DNA of 64,000 nt from Algorimicrobium sediminis (GCF_042684585.1 NZ_JBHULS010000001.1:558001-622000); one strand, 5' to 3'; counted from the first letter of the stretch, positions 41,501-49,784 are shown. The notes: generated from the sequence alone by a model not told the origin. Program-made: numbers and translations.

Positions 41501-43009
41501 GCCAGTACACAAATCTTGATCGTTTGTAATGGTACTATTTGGAATAGCCAGATTAACATTAATATTATTGGAGTAAATAACACCAAAACCCGGTATGGTA
41601 ACCTCCAAAGCATACGGTCCGTTATATGCCGCACTGGTAACCGTATAAATTGGGGTATTTGCGCCGGCAATAGCCGCACCGTAATAATACCACTGATATA
41701 GATACCCCAAGGTATTGTTTAAAATATTTAAAGTTTCTAATGTGGAAGTAGCATTAAAGCTGGACGGACTTAAAGTTGTTTGTATACTGGTACATGCGTT
41801 GTAACCTACGTCTGTATTTACCGCAATAGTTATAGCGTCGGGTGGGATAACTACAAAAGTTTCCTCTTTTTCTATTAAGCAAGGAGCGGACTGACTTATA
41901 ACTACTTTGTAAACACCTACATCTGTAACATTATAAGAAAGGGAGTTGGCTCCTGTAAGTGCCAAGGAATCCTTAAACCATTGTACGGAATATGTTTGAG
42001 CGTTAGTACTGGCAGATACCAGTAACGACTCGCCTGGAACTAACATAAGAGCAGAAGGAACATCCAAGGTTAGTGAAACATCCGTGACATCTAAAACTAA
42101 CGTGTTGGATGTAAACACGCAACCACCATTATCTATTTCTAAATGATACACACCTGCTTGCGTGGCAATAAATGTTGGATTGTTACTTGCAGGAATTATG
42201 CTGTTGTCCTTAAACCATGTGTAGGTATAACTGGGGTCCTGTAAAGTACTAATAAGCGTTTTGCTTTCGCTTGGACAAATGGTGGTGCCACCGTCTGATG
42301 TTTCTATTACAGGTGTAATATTAGGAGCCACTGTAACGGTAACAATATTGGAATATGAATTCATTACACATGAGCCATAATCCACAATACTATAATACGA
42401 ACCCGATTCGTTAATTTCCAGTGAAGCACTTGTTTCACCAGGAATTTCAATAAAATTTTTATACCATATATAACGTAAACTAGGGTAAAACACAGGTTGC
42501 GAATTAGTACCGTTATCGTCTACTTCTAAAAAATAGGACTGGCCCTCGCAAATTGTTACCGAACTGTTGTAAGCATTAATAGAATAGGGCTGATTATGAA
42601 TGGCGTAATAAGCAGAAAACACATCGCTCACTGGGCTCACTTGCGCCGGACTGGTGCTGCGAACACGAATTTTATAGTTCTCGCCCGCGGTATCTGTTGG
42701 TAAGGCAAAACTTGCAGAAACAGGCGATGTATTATTGGATAACGTTTGTACCGTAGTAGGCGTTGTAAAATTTCCGTCGCTGTCAGACATTTCAATAATA
42801 AATACATTACTCGGGTTCAAGTTTTGAGCAGGGTAAAAAGAAAAAGAGACATTATACGTATTAAAGCCAGGAGATGCGCAAGCTTGCGTAAAGCTTAAAT
42901 TAGGTTGTAATATGGTTATTTGGGCATGCGTACCCCACAACGTAAAAACATAGGCAAGTAGCATGCATAATGCAGGTGCGTATTGTTTGGTGGGGATTTT
43001 TGGTGTCAT
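38501..43009 (-). CDS. sprC: SprC-like secreted Ig-repeat protein with T9SS type B signal
   Basis: A 1502-residue secreted protein. A signal peptide (about 1-30, ending TLWGTHAQ) leads to Ig-like domains with the recurring signature YQWYKDGxPISGA and AGxYxLEIxNGSC. These domains are arranged as a higher-order repeat of three (period 256-258 residues). The C-terminus (from about 1418: AIPNVVTLNNDGINDTWGLP, DVIIYDSTGKVVF, KQPVYYYTILEDN) is a type B T9SS sorting domain. It heads the operon, ends one base before sprD, and matches sprC of F. johnsoniae by order and general design. SprC is thought to act with SprB at the surface; its exact role is not established here. Confidence 0.8.
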   Translation of the reverse strand: MTPKIPTKQYAPALCMLLAYVFTLWGTHAQITILQPNLSFTQACASPGFNTYNVSFSFYPAQNLNPSNVFIIEMSDSDGNFTTPTTVQTLSNNTSPVSASFALPTDTAGENYKIRVRSTSPAQVSPVSDVFSAYYAIHNQPYSINAYNSSVTICEGQSYFLEVDDNGTNSQPVFYPSLRYIWYKNFIEIPGETSASLEINESGSYYSIVDYGSCVMNSYSNIVTVTVAPNITPVIETSDGGTTICPSESKTLISTLQDPSYTYTWFKDNSIIPASNNPTFIATQAGVYHLEIDNGGCVFTSNTLVLDVTDVSLTLDVPSALMLVPGESLLVSASTNAQTYSVQWFKDSLALTGANSLSYNVTDVGVYKVVISQSAPCLIEKEETFVVIPPDAITIAVNTDVGYNACTSIQTTLSPSSFNATSTLETLNILNNTLGYLYQWYYYGAAIAGANTPIYTVTSAAYNGPYALEVTIPGFGVIYSNNINVNLAIPNSTITNDQDLCTGQTVTFTSSITATNYNYQWFKDGNPVAGANQPTYATTEAGTYYLEISNGSCQNNSNSISIQNSSITATPNTATTDIIIPGETKVLSVSTTANNPVYAWYKNGTPISGATSATYNAVEAGIYRINVLEPGACNLETDVLFQLDYPTGFNLTVAAATDYVPCSSTSTTLQINQFLAQTSLGTVNILNNTYNYSYQWYKDGVPVSAGNQTTLNLLDAAENGTYNLEVAIPDFGIITSNNLTINLGIEPIIIENSGAFCSGQTTSLYANVSSSLYTYQWFLNGTPISGATLPTYQTNIEGTFSLEINSGSCTRMSNDLVLVFGEINIFSGNPASDVILPGESKTISVSTDAALPSYEWFRNNLLITGETAASLTTNQPGLYKVVASQTEDCTLISEKTFLLENPIDYHIEIAIDASYNACSSSTLPINLSVFEAITTTGTIDILNNPDIVFTAQWFKNNTPIPGETGTQINLSDTSDNGDYHLEINITEFGTISSNSIPANLNTNQPLIITSSGLFCSENPQVDINSNINNSSFTYQWYLNGSLLTTNNASTLQINQTGSYKLIIDTGSCTKESNTLIIEESFISVTPLAPINTTLIPGDTQTLAVQTDALQPNFQWYKNGTPIIGANTANFNASTAGGYQVIVTQTIGCIMEADVVFTVSYPNNFVATIAPSSNYQECVSLNTQLALTNLYAETETETINLTNNPYNYALQWFKDGSPLIAETSNTLPIDAFHANGDYYLDITIPDIGVITSNVVTITLGFLDAVTIQSTGILCESNPNTTLFSDISNSQFSYQWINATTNTPLSSNMEQQVSEAGDYYLEVTSGTCVVTSNTVTVAVLNADALSINYPDAINLIENTRLTIIAEGADTYTWTFNNATVSNTNSLVVTEEGIYLLTGIIDGCEVTKEIIVTEVENKAIAIPNVVTLNNDGINDTWGLPNKYVAKEEVDVIIYDSTGKVVFRQRNYMNNWPPADFEFSTKQPVYYYTILEDNEITQKGSITLIK
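39191..42277 (-). repeat. Five-copy higher-order repeat inside sprC
   Basis: The cysteine codon of the same Ig subdomain recurs at 42275, 41507, 40739, 39965 and 39191, giving periods of 768, 768, 774 and 774 nt. Each full unit contains three Ig subdomains: one with CSGQT and YTYQWFLNG, one with PGESKTLSVST and YKNGTPISGA, and one with NILNN and IPDFGxITSN. Confidence 0.85.
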
Positions 43010-43144
43010 GGTTGGGTTAATAGCTTTAAAATTTCTAAAAGTGGGTGGCGCCCTGTTTGTTATGGATTATTTGTACCACCGGTTATCAGAAAAATGTTAA
43101 AAATTAAAGTTGCGTCATCTTTTATAAGTTTATGTTAGTCATTT

Positions 43145-43176
43145 CAAATCTATATTAATAAAAGCTATTCATCAAA
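43145..43176 (-). promoter_or_regulatory. Promoter of the sprCDBF operon
   Basis: The minus strand reads TTTG (43173-43176), 20 bases, TAGATTTG (43145-43152), an excellent TTTG-N19/20-TAnnTTTG promoter. Transcription would start near 43138 and give a leader of about 130 bases before the sprC ATG. The rest of the 316-base intergenic region (43010-43325) holds no gene. Confidence 0.75.
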
Positions 43177-43325
43177 GAAAAATGACTTTTATCGATGAAA
43201 TGCACTGTTCGTCTATTTTTTATGTAAGAAAATTCGGATATTTAGTTTTTTTTAAGAAAAGTATCTGAATAATTTATTTTTTTCGCCGCAAGTGTTATCT
43301 TGTATCGAGAAACCAAAACCCACCT

Positions 43326-44162
43326 ATGAGATCTATTTTACTAACAACTGATTTTTCTGAAAATTCAAAATTTGCTATTACATACGCCCTTAATCTACTA
43401 GCCGATGTGCCTTGTAACTTTTACATACTTCATGTAGTAAAATCGTCTATGTTTATTTCTGATAAACTTTTGCAAAGTCAGCCCACAGATTCTATTTACC
43501 AAGAATTAATTGCCAATGCTAAAACAGATTTAGAGAGCTTTATCTCGGATTTAAAAGGAAGCTACGATAATACCTTACATAGTTATTACAGTATTGTTGA
43601 TTACGATAATTTGGTAGCAGCCATAAACCAAACCATAACTAATTTTAATATATCGTTAATAGTAACGGGTACAAAAGGAGTTACCAATATGGCGAAAGCT
43701 GTTTTTGGTAGTAATACTTTGCGGGTGTTTCAGCGCTGCCAGGTGCCGGTATTAGCGGTGCCATATAATTGCCCTATAAAACCAGTAAACAAAGCCGTGT
43801 TTACCACTAGTTACAATTCTGCTTATAAGGACGCAGATTTAAAAATGCTACGGACATTAGCAACCGACTTACAGTTTCAGGTTGAGGTATTGCACATAGG
43901 TACGGAAGCCATGTTAAATGCCGAGCAAAAAAAGCACCAACAACTTATTACCACACTTTTAAAGCCCACACCACATGCCTTTGTTTTTAGTGAAGGAGCC
44001 CCCTTTTTAAAAACGGTTTTAGAGTATGTTCAGGATAATGACATCGATTTATTTAGTATGGTTAGAAAGCAATACAGTTTTTTAGAACATGTTTTTTGGG
44101 ATCATAAAACTGAACAAGTGGCAAACAATATGAAAGTTCCATATTTAATGTTGGCTAATTAA
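43326..44162 (+). CDS. Universal stress protein (two UspA units)
   Basis: A 278-residue soluble protein with two Usp folds. The first (about 1-148) has the opening MRSILLTTDFSENSKFAITY and a perfect ATP-loop motif G-2x-G-9x-G-S (GTKGVTNMAKAVFGS, about residues 118-132), so it should bind ATP. The second (about 155-278, AVFTTSYNSAYKDADLKMLR, HVFWDHKTEQVANNMKVPYL) lacks the glycine loop and is degenerate. Such two-domain proteins are common in Flavobacteriia and respond to starvation or stress. It is divergent from sprC and 279 bases before nhaA. A shared regulation with nhaA is possible but not shown. Confidence 0.9.
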   Translation: MRSILLTTDFSENSKFAITYALNLLADVPCNFYILHVVKSSMFISDKLLQSQPTDSIYQELIANAKTDLESFISDLKGSYDNTLHSYYSIVDYDNLVAAINQTITNFNISLIVTGTKGVTNMAKAVFGSNTLRVFQRCQVPVLAVPYNCPIKPVNKAVFTTSYNSAYKDADLKMLRTLATDLQFQVEVLHIGTEAMLNAEQKKHQQLITTLLKPTPHAFVFSEGAPFLKTVLEYVQDNDIDLFSMVRKQYSFLEHVFWDHKTEQVANNMKVPYLMLAN

Positions 44163-44281
44163 AAAGGGTGTTGCACAAAAAGATAAGATCTAGACGGTAA
44201 AAAGTTATGTATTTATAGCGATTAAACAGCATTACTTGTTTTTATGTTTTGGATTAATTAAAATAAAGATGTATTTTTAGA

Positions 44282-44313
44282 GGTAAACTAATGTTACGCA
44301 ATATTAGTTTTCC
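44282..44313 (+). terminator. Possible terminator between usp and nhaA
   Basis: GGTAAACTAAT pairs with ATTAGTTTTCC (one mismatch) around a 10-base loop. The following T-run is short and interrupted, so this could instead be a processed hairpin. Confidence 0.4.
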
Positions 44314-44404
44314 TTTATTTTCTGATGTGCTGCATCACCACAGGTAAAATCCTAAAAAAATATTAAAAAATAGACCTTTTTAAAGAACGAAAAAGTCTAT
44401 GCGT

Positions 44405-44412
44405 TATCTTTG
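44405..44412 (+). promoter_or_regulatory. -7 promoter box for nhaA
   Basis: TATCTTTG matches TAnnTTTG and lies 29 bases before the nhaA ATG. There is no clear TTG 19 bases upstream. Confidence 0.5.
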
Positions 44413-44441
44413 ATAAACTATAAATTTCAAAACCCAATTAT

Positions 44442-45749
44442 ATGCTTAAACGAATACTGCTAACACCCATTCAAAAATTTATAAAATTAGAAAGTTTTAG
44501 TGGTATTTTACTTCTGGCGGCTACTTTGCTTGCTTTAATTTGGGCTAACTCGGGTTATGGATCTGCCTATCAAGAACTATGGCAGTACAAAATTGGTATT
44601 GTAACAGATTCTTTCGAATTTAAGAAACCATTAATACTGTGGATTAACGACGGATTTATGGCCGTGTTCTTTTTCCTTATTGGTTTGGAAATAAAACGCG
44701 AGCTTTTAATAGGCGAGCTAAACTCTGCTAAAAAAATGGCGTTCCCATTGTTTGGCGCCCTTGGAGGTATGATTGTGCCTGTAGCCTTTTTTATTCTTCT
44801 TAATAATAATCCAGAAACATTTCAGGGTTGGGGCGTTCCTATGGCAACAGATATTGCTTTTTCATTAGCGGTATTAAACGCTTTGGGAAGTCGTATTCCT
44901 TTAAGTTTAAAAATATTTTTAACGGCATTTGCTATCGTGGACGATATTGGTGCCGTATTGGTAATTGCCATTTTTTACAGTGGCACTATAAACACAACCT
45001 TGCTTCTTATTGCTGCAGTGCTATTACTACTATTATATTTCTTATCCTACAAGGACCTATACTCTAATGTCACTTTGGTTTTAGTTGGGGCTGTAGTTTG
45101 GTTTTTATTTCTAAAATCGGGTGTGCATCCAACTGTTGCGGGTATTTTATTGGCGTTTTCAGTGCCAGTTAAGCAACGTATTTATACCAATGCGTTCTTG
45201 AAAAAGTTACAACAGGTATATAATAAATTAAAGGCCTCTGCTATTTCTCAAAAGCCAATTTTGTCCAACGATCAGTTAAAACAAATTCACGATTTGGAGC
45301 ATTATTCGTATGAATTCCAATCGCCTTTGCAGCGCTTGGAGCATAAGTTACACGGCTGGGTTGCTTATTTTATTATACCTGTTTTTGCTTTAGCAAATGC
45401 TGGGGTTATGATAAGTAGTGATGTGGAACTTGATATGGCGCTTACATTTCATATAGTTATAGCTTTGGTTTTAGGAAAAGCTTTAGGTATTCCGCTTTTA
45501 GTATTTATTGCAGAAAAAACGAAATTAATTACCATACCATCCAATATTAATTACTATCAAATTATTGGTGTGGCCTTTTTAGCGGGTATTGGCTTTACGA
45601 TGGCCATTTTTATTGCTAGTTTAGCCTTTTCAAACTCACCACAGTATATAGACTCTGCCAAGATTGGTATCTTGCTAGGTTCGTTAATTGCTGCTGTTGT
45701 AGGCTATTTAATTTTACGTTTTGCCCCAAGAAAAGAAGATTTACTCTAA
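44442..45749 (+). CDS. nhaA: NhaA-type sodium/proton antiporter
   Basis: A 435-residue inner-membrane antiporter with eleven to twelve helices. The ion-binding aspartate pair is in FAIVDDIGAVLVIAIFY (about residues 164-180), preceded by the NhaA signature WGVPMATDIAFSLAVL. It exchanges H+ for Na+ to control pH and sodium, fitting a salt-adapted organism. The length exceeds E. coli NhaA (388) because of a soluble insertion around residues 245-300 (KLQQVYNKLKASAISQKPIL) before helix nine, common in Bacteroidetes homologues. It is followed by a terminator and stands alone. Confidence 0.96.
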   Translation: MLKRILLTPIQKFIKLESFSGILLLAATLLALIWANSGYGSAYQELWQYKIGIVTDSFEFKKPLILWINDGFMAVFFFLIGLEIKRELLIGELNSAKKMAFPLFGALGGMIVPVAFFILLNNNPETFQGWGVPMATDIAFSLAVLNALGSRIPLSLKIFLTAFAIVDDIGAVLVIAIFYSGTINTTLLLIAAVLLLLLYFLSYKDLYSNVTLVLVGAVVWFLFLKSGVHPTVAGILLAFSVPVKQRIYTNAFLKKLQQVYNKLKASAISQKPILSNDQLKQIHDLEHYSYEFQSPLQRLEHKLHGWVAYFIIPVFALANAGVMISSDVELDMALTFHIVIALVLGKALGIPLLVFIAEKTKLITIPSNINYYQIIGVAFLAGIGFTMAIFIASLAFSNSPQYIDSAKIGILLGSLIAAVVGYLILRFAPRKEDLL

Positions 45750-45874
45750 ATTTTTCCTGTAAGGTGCACTGTTGTAACATGCAACAACGGTTGGTAAATA
45801 ATAACAATAGCTGTAAAGCCAAATTAGTATGTGGCAACATTAAAATTACTCGTAATAGTTTCTTTATTATATAG

Positions 45875-45914
45875 AAAAACCCCAATAGCAGGTAAATTGC
45901 TAATGGGGTTTTTT
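45875..45914 (+). terminator. Terminator after nhaA, probably bidirectional
   Basis: AAAACCCCAATAGCA pairs with TGCTAATGGGGTTTT (one mismatch) around a 7-base loop, with A- and T-runs on either side. It can serve both nhaA and the convergent RND operon ending at 45952. Confidence 0.85.
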
Positions 45915-45951
45915 AATTGTAAGTGTCACTAACCTACAAATAACCGGGTAT

Positions 45952-46173
45952 TTATTTATTATTGGGAACCGAACAACTTGCCGTTCCTTCTTTTTTTACA
46001 CCTAGTTTAACCAAAATAGTCTCTAAAAGGCACCATTTTGTAAAGGCCGATTGAATTAAATTCACGCCAATAAATACGGTAAACCACATCCAGTTAGGAT
46101 GCACATACACGGTTAATACCACGCTCAATAATACCATGGAGCCTACAATTGTTCTGAAATATGTATTTAACAT
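45952..46173 (-). CDS. DUF2892-type small membrane protein
   Basis: A 73-residue protein with the DUF2892 pattern: an N-terminal segment NTYFRTIVGSMVLLSVVLTV, a WMWFTVFIGVNLIQSAFTKW helix and the cysteine-containing WCLLETILVKLG, then a tail with another Cys. DUF2892 proteins are often found next to, or fused to, rhodanese domains that handle sulfane sulfur. No rhodanese is present here. It is the last gene of the RND operon, 18 bases after the PII-like gene. Confidence 0.85.
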   Translation of the reverse strand: MLNTYFRTIVGSMVLLSVVLTVYVHPNWMWFTVFIGVNLIQSAFTKWCLLETILVKLGVKKEGTASCSVPNNK

Positions 46174-46191
46174 GTTATAAATTTTTAGGGG

Positions 46192-46497
46192 TTATATAAA
46201 TTTTTCAATAGGAACCACAACCGCTTTTATGGGGTTATACGTTTCCAAAGTTGAATTAAAAGCTTCAATTAAAGTAAATAAAGTATCAATGCGGGCTTCA
46301 TCGGTAAATGAAAAAAACAAAGCCGATTCATTTCCGCCGCTTACCGTAGGAAACCAGCTAGAGGTTGCCAGTAAGCTTGGCGCGTTTTTATGACCATCTA
46401 TTTCCGAACTGCTAAAGCTTTCAATTTTTGCCTCTTTAAAAAGTTGTAAAACTTCTTTCTGAAAAGCTTTTACGGCTGTTACGATGACTAATTTCAT
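46192..46497 (-). CDS. PII-like ferredoxin-fold protein in RND efflux operon
   Basis: A 101-residue protein with the size and secondary-structure order of PII: strand (MKLVIVTAV), helix (FQKEVLQLFKEAKIE), strand (FSSSEIDGHK), a T-loop-sized region (PSLLATSSWFPTVSGGNES), strand (ALFFSF), helix (RIDTLFTLIEAFNSTL), strand (IKAVVVPIEKFI). The classic PII T-loop Tyr and nucleotide-loop motifs are not evident, so it may be a divergent PII-like member. PII-like proteins next to RND or metal transporters have been described. It sits 86 bases after the permease gene, across a long inverted repeat. The function may be to sense a ligand and tune efflux, which is inference. Confidence 0.65.
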   Translation of the reverse strand: MKLVIVTAVKAFQKEVLQLFKEAKIESFSSSEIDGHKNAPSLLATSSWFPTVSGGNESALFFSFTDEARIDTLFTLIEAFNSTLETYNPIKAVVVPIEKFI

Positions 46498-46515
46498 AGG
46501 TTTTTGGTTTTAATA

Positions 46516-46575
46516 AGACTTAAGTAACGCCAATTAGAACGTAAAATGTTCAAAAGTGCAATGTTACTTAAGTCT
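46516..46575 (-). repeat. 13-bp perfect inverted repeat inside the RND operon
   Basis: AGACTTAAGTAAC (46516-46528) and GTTACTTAAGTCT (46563-46575) are perfect complements separated by 34 bases, with a smaller GAAC/GTTC hairpin in the loop. It lies between the RND permease and the PII-like gene and lacks a U-run, so it looks more like an RNA-stability or attenuation element than a terminator. Confidence 0.7.
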
Positions 46576-46582
46576 GTAAGTT

Positions 46583-49500
46583 TTATTTAAAATTCTTTTT
46601 CTCAATCATGTAATATACTAATGGCACTACCAACAAAGTAAGTACAGTAGATACAATGGTACCACCCATAAGCGAAATGGCTAAACCTTGAAAAATTGGA
46701 TCGAAAAGAATAACAAATGCCCCAATTACCACTGTTCCTGCAGTTAGTAAAATAGGCGTTGTTCTTACCGCTCCCGCCTCAATAGCTGCCTGTTTAAGAG
46801 GTATCCCTTCCGCAGTTCTTAAGTTTATAAAATCTATTAACAAAACCGAGTTCCTAACCATAATTCCAGCCAAGGCAATCATACCAATAAAAGAAGTGGC
46901 GGTAAAAAAGGCGCCCATTAACCAATGCCCTAGTATAATACCAATTAACGATAATGGTACAGCTACCATCATTACTACAGGCGCTTTAAAGTTTTGGAAC
47001 CAACCAACAATAAGGATATAAATTAAAATTAATGCGCCTAAAAAGGCAATGCCTAAATCTCTAAATACCTCTAAAGTAATTTGCCACTCACCATCCCATT
47101 TTACGGTATAATTGTCTTCGAAGTCTGGCTGACCTAAATACAATTCGTTTAGTTGGTAACCTTCTGGTAATGGGATGGTTTTAAGTTTATCTTCCATACC
47201 CAATATGGCGTATGCCGGACTTTCTAATTCGCCAGCCATATCGGCTAGTACATACACCACACGCTTTTGGTTTTTTCTGTAAATACTTTTGGCGCTAGTA
47301 GTTTGGTTTACTTGCACCAAGTCCGCAATAGGAATCATGGCGCCATTTTTGGCCTTAACTTTTAGCTGCGAAATATCTGAAATGGATGATTTTTCCTTTT
47401 CGTCTAAACTTAAAACTATGCCCACTTGATTGTTGGCATCTTCATCATAAAGCGTTGTTACGGCTCTGTTGGATAAGGCCATATTCATGGTATATGCTAT
47501 TTGTTGTGGCGCTATACCGTAAAGCATGGCTTTTTCTTTGTTTATCTCGAAGTCGTATTCGGTTTGGTCCGCTTCTACCATCCAGTCCACATCCACCACA
47601 TCGGTTGTGTTATTTAAAATGTGTTGAATATTATTGGCAATTTTTATTTGCTCGTTGTAATCTGGTCCATATACTTCGGCTACAATAGTAGATAAAACAG
47701 GCGGTCCTGGTGGTACTTCAACCAATTTTACATTGGCATTAAATTTAGATGCTATTTTTTGAATGTCTGGTCGTAGCAATTTAGCAATGTCATGACTTTG
47801 GGCAGACCGTTCTCCTTTATCAATTAAATTAACCTGAATATCGGCCATATTACTACCTCCTCGTAAGTCGTAGTGGCGCACCAAGCCATTAAAGGTAATA
47901 GGGGCAGAGGTACCCACATAATTCTGATAATTTACAACCTCCGGTCTGGTAGCTAAATATTGTGCAATTTCTTGGGTTACAACTGCGGTACGCTCCAAAG
48001 TGGTGCCTTCGGGCATATCGATAACCACTTGGAATTCATTTTTATTATCGAAGGGTAGCATTTTTACGGCAACCGAATTGGTTAAAAACAGCATCATGGT
48101 ACCTATAAGCACAGCAAAGGTGCCAAATAAGAATAACCAGCGCTTGGTTTTGTTCTCCATTAGGGGCCGTTCTACTTTGTTGTATACTTTGTAAATTAAA
48201 GTATCTTCTAAAGCTTTTTGTGGTTTTTCGGTTTGTGCTTTTTTATCTTTTTCACGCAAGAAAATATAACCTAAATAAGGTGTTATGGTTAGAGCCACAA
48301 AAAGCGACAAAATCATAGCTATAGAGGCGCCAATTGGCATAGGAGCCATATAAGGACCCATTAAACCCGATACAAAAGCCATTGGTAACACAGAGGCTAT
48401 TACCGTAAAGGTTGCTAATATGGTAGGGTTTCCAACCTCGTTAATTGCATATAAAGCGGCCTGTTTAAAGGGGAGGCGTTTCATTTTAAAATGCCTGTGC
48501 ATGTTTTCTGCAATAATAATAGAATCGTCTACCACAATTCCAGTTACAAACACCAAAGCAAATAAGGTAATTCGGTTTAATGTATAATCTAGCATGTAAT
48601 AGCTTAATAAGGTTAAAGCGAATGTAATGGGTACCGATAAGAATACCACCAAACCACCACGCCAGCCCATAGCTAACATAACCACAAAGGTAACGGCAAT
48701 AATAGAACCTATTAGGTGCAATAAAAGTTCAGATACCTTTTGCGATGCGGTTTCGCCATAGTTACGAGTAATTTCTACATGTACATCGTCCGGAATTAAG
48801 CTGCTGCGCAAATGGTCTACCTTATCTATAATCACTTCGGCAATTTTCATGGCATCAGCACCTTTTCGTTTCGCAACAGAAATGGTTACTGCTGGGTATT
48901 CTGAATTAAAATTAGCTGCTTTTTCGCTGCCTTTTCCAAAACCCAAACTTACATAGTTTTGAGGTACCTCAGGTCCGTCTATTATGGCGGCTATTTGCTT
49001 TAAATAAATAGGTTGATTTTTATGAACGCCAACCACTAAATTTTCAACATCGGTAACGCTTTCTAAAAACTTGCCTGTATTAATTAAAAATTCGGTGTCG
49101 TTTTTATTAAAACTTCCAGCACTTAACTGGCTGTTGTTGGCTTGTATCATCTCGGAAACCGCAAGGAAATCGAGTCCGCTGGCTGCTAATTTGTCTTTAT
49201 CTAAAACGACGCGCAACTGCCGTTCCCGGCCACCAATTTTGTGGGTAATAGCTACGTCGTTAACTTTTTTAATTTCCGCTTCCAGCTCCTGGGCCATTTG
49301 CCCTAATTGAAAGTCGCTGTAGTTTTCGCTCCACAGCGTTAACCCTAACATAGGAACATCGTCTATAGCACGTGTTTTAACTAAAGGGAAGGTAACACCC
49401 GAAGGCATTTCATCCATGTGCTTATTAATTTCGTTGTATAATTTTACAAACGACCGTTCTATATCTTCTCCAACATAAAATTGCACGATAACCATACCTT

Positions 49501-49777
49501 GCTCTTTCATGGATGTAGAATATACGTATTCTACACCTTTAATATTGGAAATTAATTGCTCTAAAGGTTTAATTACGCGCGACTCTACTTCGGTAGGACT
49601 CGCCCCCGGATAGCCCACAAATATATCGGCCATAGGCACATCAATTTGAGGTTCTTCTTCACGTGGAATTAAAAATGAGCTATATACGCCAACCACCATA
49701 AACACAATCATTAACAAAATTGTTAATTTTGATTGCATAAAGACTTTGGCTACTTTTCCTGCAATACCTTCTTTCAT
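46583..49777 (-). CDS. RND efflux permease (inner-membrane subunit)
   Basis: A 1064-residue RND transporter with the usual two repeats of six helices and large periplasmic loops. The proton-relay helix reads FVTGIVVDDSIIIAEN (about residues 406-421) with the Asp-Asp pair of the drug/hydrophobe type. I do not see the DGAxxMVEN signature of CzcA/CusA metal pumps, so a heavy-metal role is not supported. The N-terminus (VGVYSSFLIPREEEPQIDVP) and PGASPTEVE are common to this branch. With the adaptor (8 bases upstream) and TolC it would form a tripartite pump. The substrate is unknown. Confidence 0.93.
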   Translation of the reverse strand: MKEGIAGKVAKVFMQSKLTILLMIVFMVVGVYSSFLIPREEEPQIDVPMADIFVGYPGASPTEVESRVIKPLEQLISNIKGVEYVYSTSMKEQGMVIVQFYVGEDIERSFVKLYNEINKHMDEMPSGVTFPLVKTRAIDDVPMLGLTLWSENYSDFQLGQMAQELEAEIKKVNDVAITHKIGGRERQLRVVLDKDKLAASGLDFLAVSEMIQANNSQLSAGSFNKNDTEFLINTGKFLESVTDVENLVVGVHKNQPIYLKQIAAIIDGPEVPQNYVSLGFGKGSEKAANFNSEYPAVTISVAKRKGADAMKIAEVIIDKVDHLRSSLIPDDVHVEITRNYGETASQKVSELLLHLIGSIIAVTFVVMLAMGWRGGLVVFLSVPITFALTLLSYYMLDYTLNRITLFALVFVTGIVVDDSIIIAENMHRHFKMKRLPFKQAALYAINEVGNPTILATFTVIASVLPMAFVSGLMGPYMAPMPIGASIAMILSLFVALTITPYLGYIFLREKDKKAQTEKPQKALEDTLIYKVYNKVERPLMENKTKRWLFLFGTFAVLIGTMMLFLTNSVAVKMLPFDNKNEFQVVIDMPEGTTLERTAVVTQEIAQYLATRPEVVNYQNYVGTSAPITFNGLVRHYDLRGGSNMADIQVNLIDKGERSAQSHDIAKLLRPDIQKIASKFNANVKLVEVPPGPPVLSTIVAEVYGPDYNEQIKIANNIQHILNNTTDVVDVDWMVEADQTEYDFEINKEKAMLYGIAPQQIAYTMNMALSNRAVTTLYDEDANNQVGIVLSLDEKEKSSISDISQLKVKAKNGAMIPIADLVQVNQTTSAKSIYRKNQKRVVYVLADMAGELESPAYAILGMEDKLKTIPLPEGYQLNELYLGQPDFEDNYTVKWDGEWQITLEVFRDLGIAFLGALILIYILIVGWFQNFKAPVVMMVAVPLSLIGIILGHWLMGAFFTATSFIGMIALAGIMVRNSVLLIDFINLRTAEGIPLKQAAIEAGAVRTTPILLTAGTVVIGAFVILFDPIFQGLAISLMGGTIVSTVLTLLVVPLVYYMIEKKNFK

Positions 49778-49784
49778 GTTCTAA

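Noticed and set aside
24227..43009. Highly repetitive DNA that could be taken for a CRISPR array or satellite
   Set aside because: The repetition is in protein modules of about 80-260 residues with degenerate DNA and intact reading frames. There are no short identical repeats with unique spacers and no cas genes.
44323..44337. TGATG-N5-CATCA before nhaA as an FNR site
   Set aside because: The core would be TGAT-N7-ATCA, not the N4 spacing required, and it is about 85 bases from the nhaA -7 box.
45771..45788. GTTGTAACATGCAACAAC after nhaA as another GTAAC-type regulatory dyad
   Set aside because: The arms and spacing do not match GTAAC-N4-GTTAC, and it lies between two convergent genes where no promoter is expected.
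46583..49777. A heavy-metal (CzcA/CusA) role for the RND pump
   Set aside because: The proton-relay helix carries VVDDSIIIAEN, the drug/hydrophobe type. The metal-type DGAxxMVEN signature is absent.
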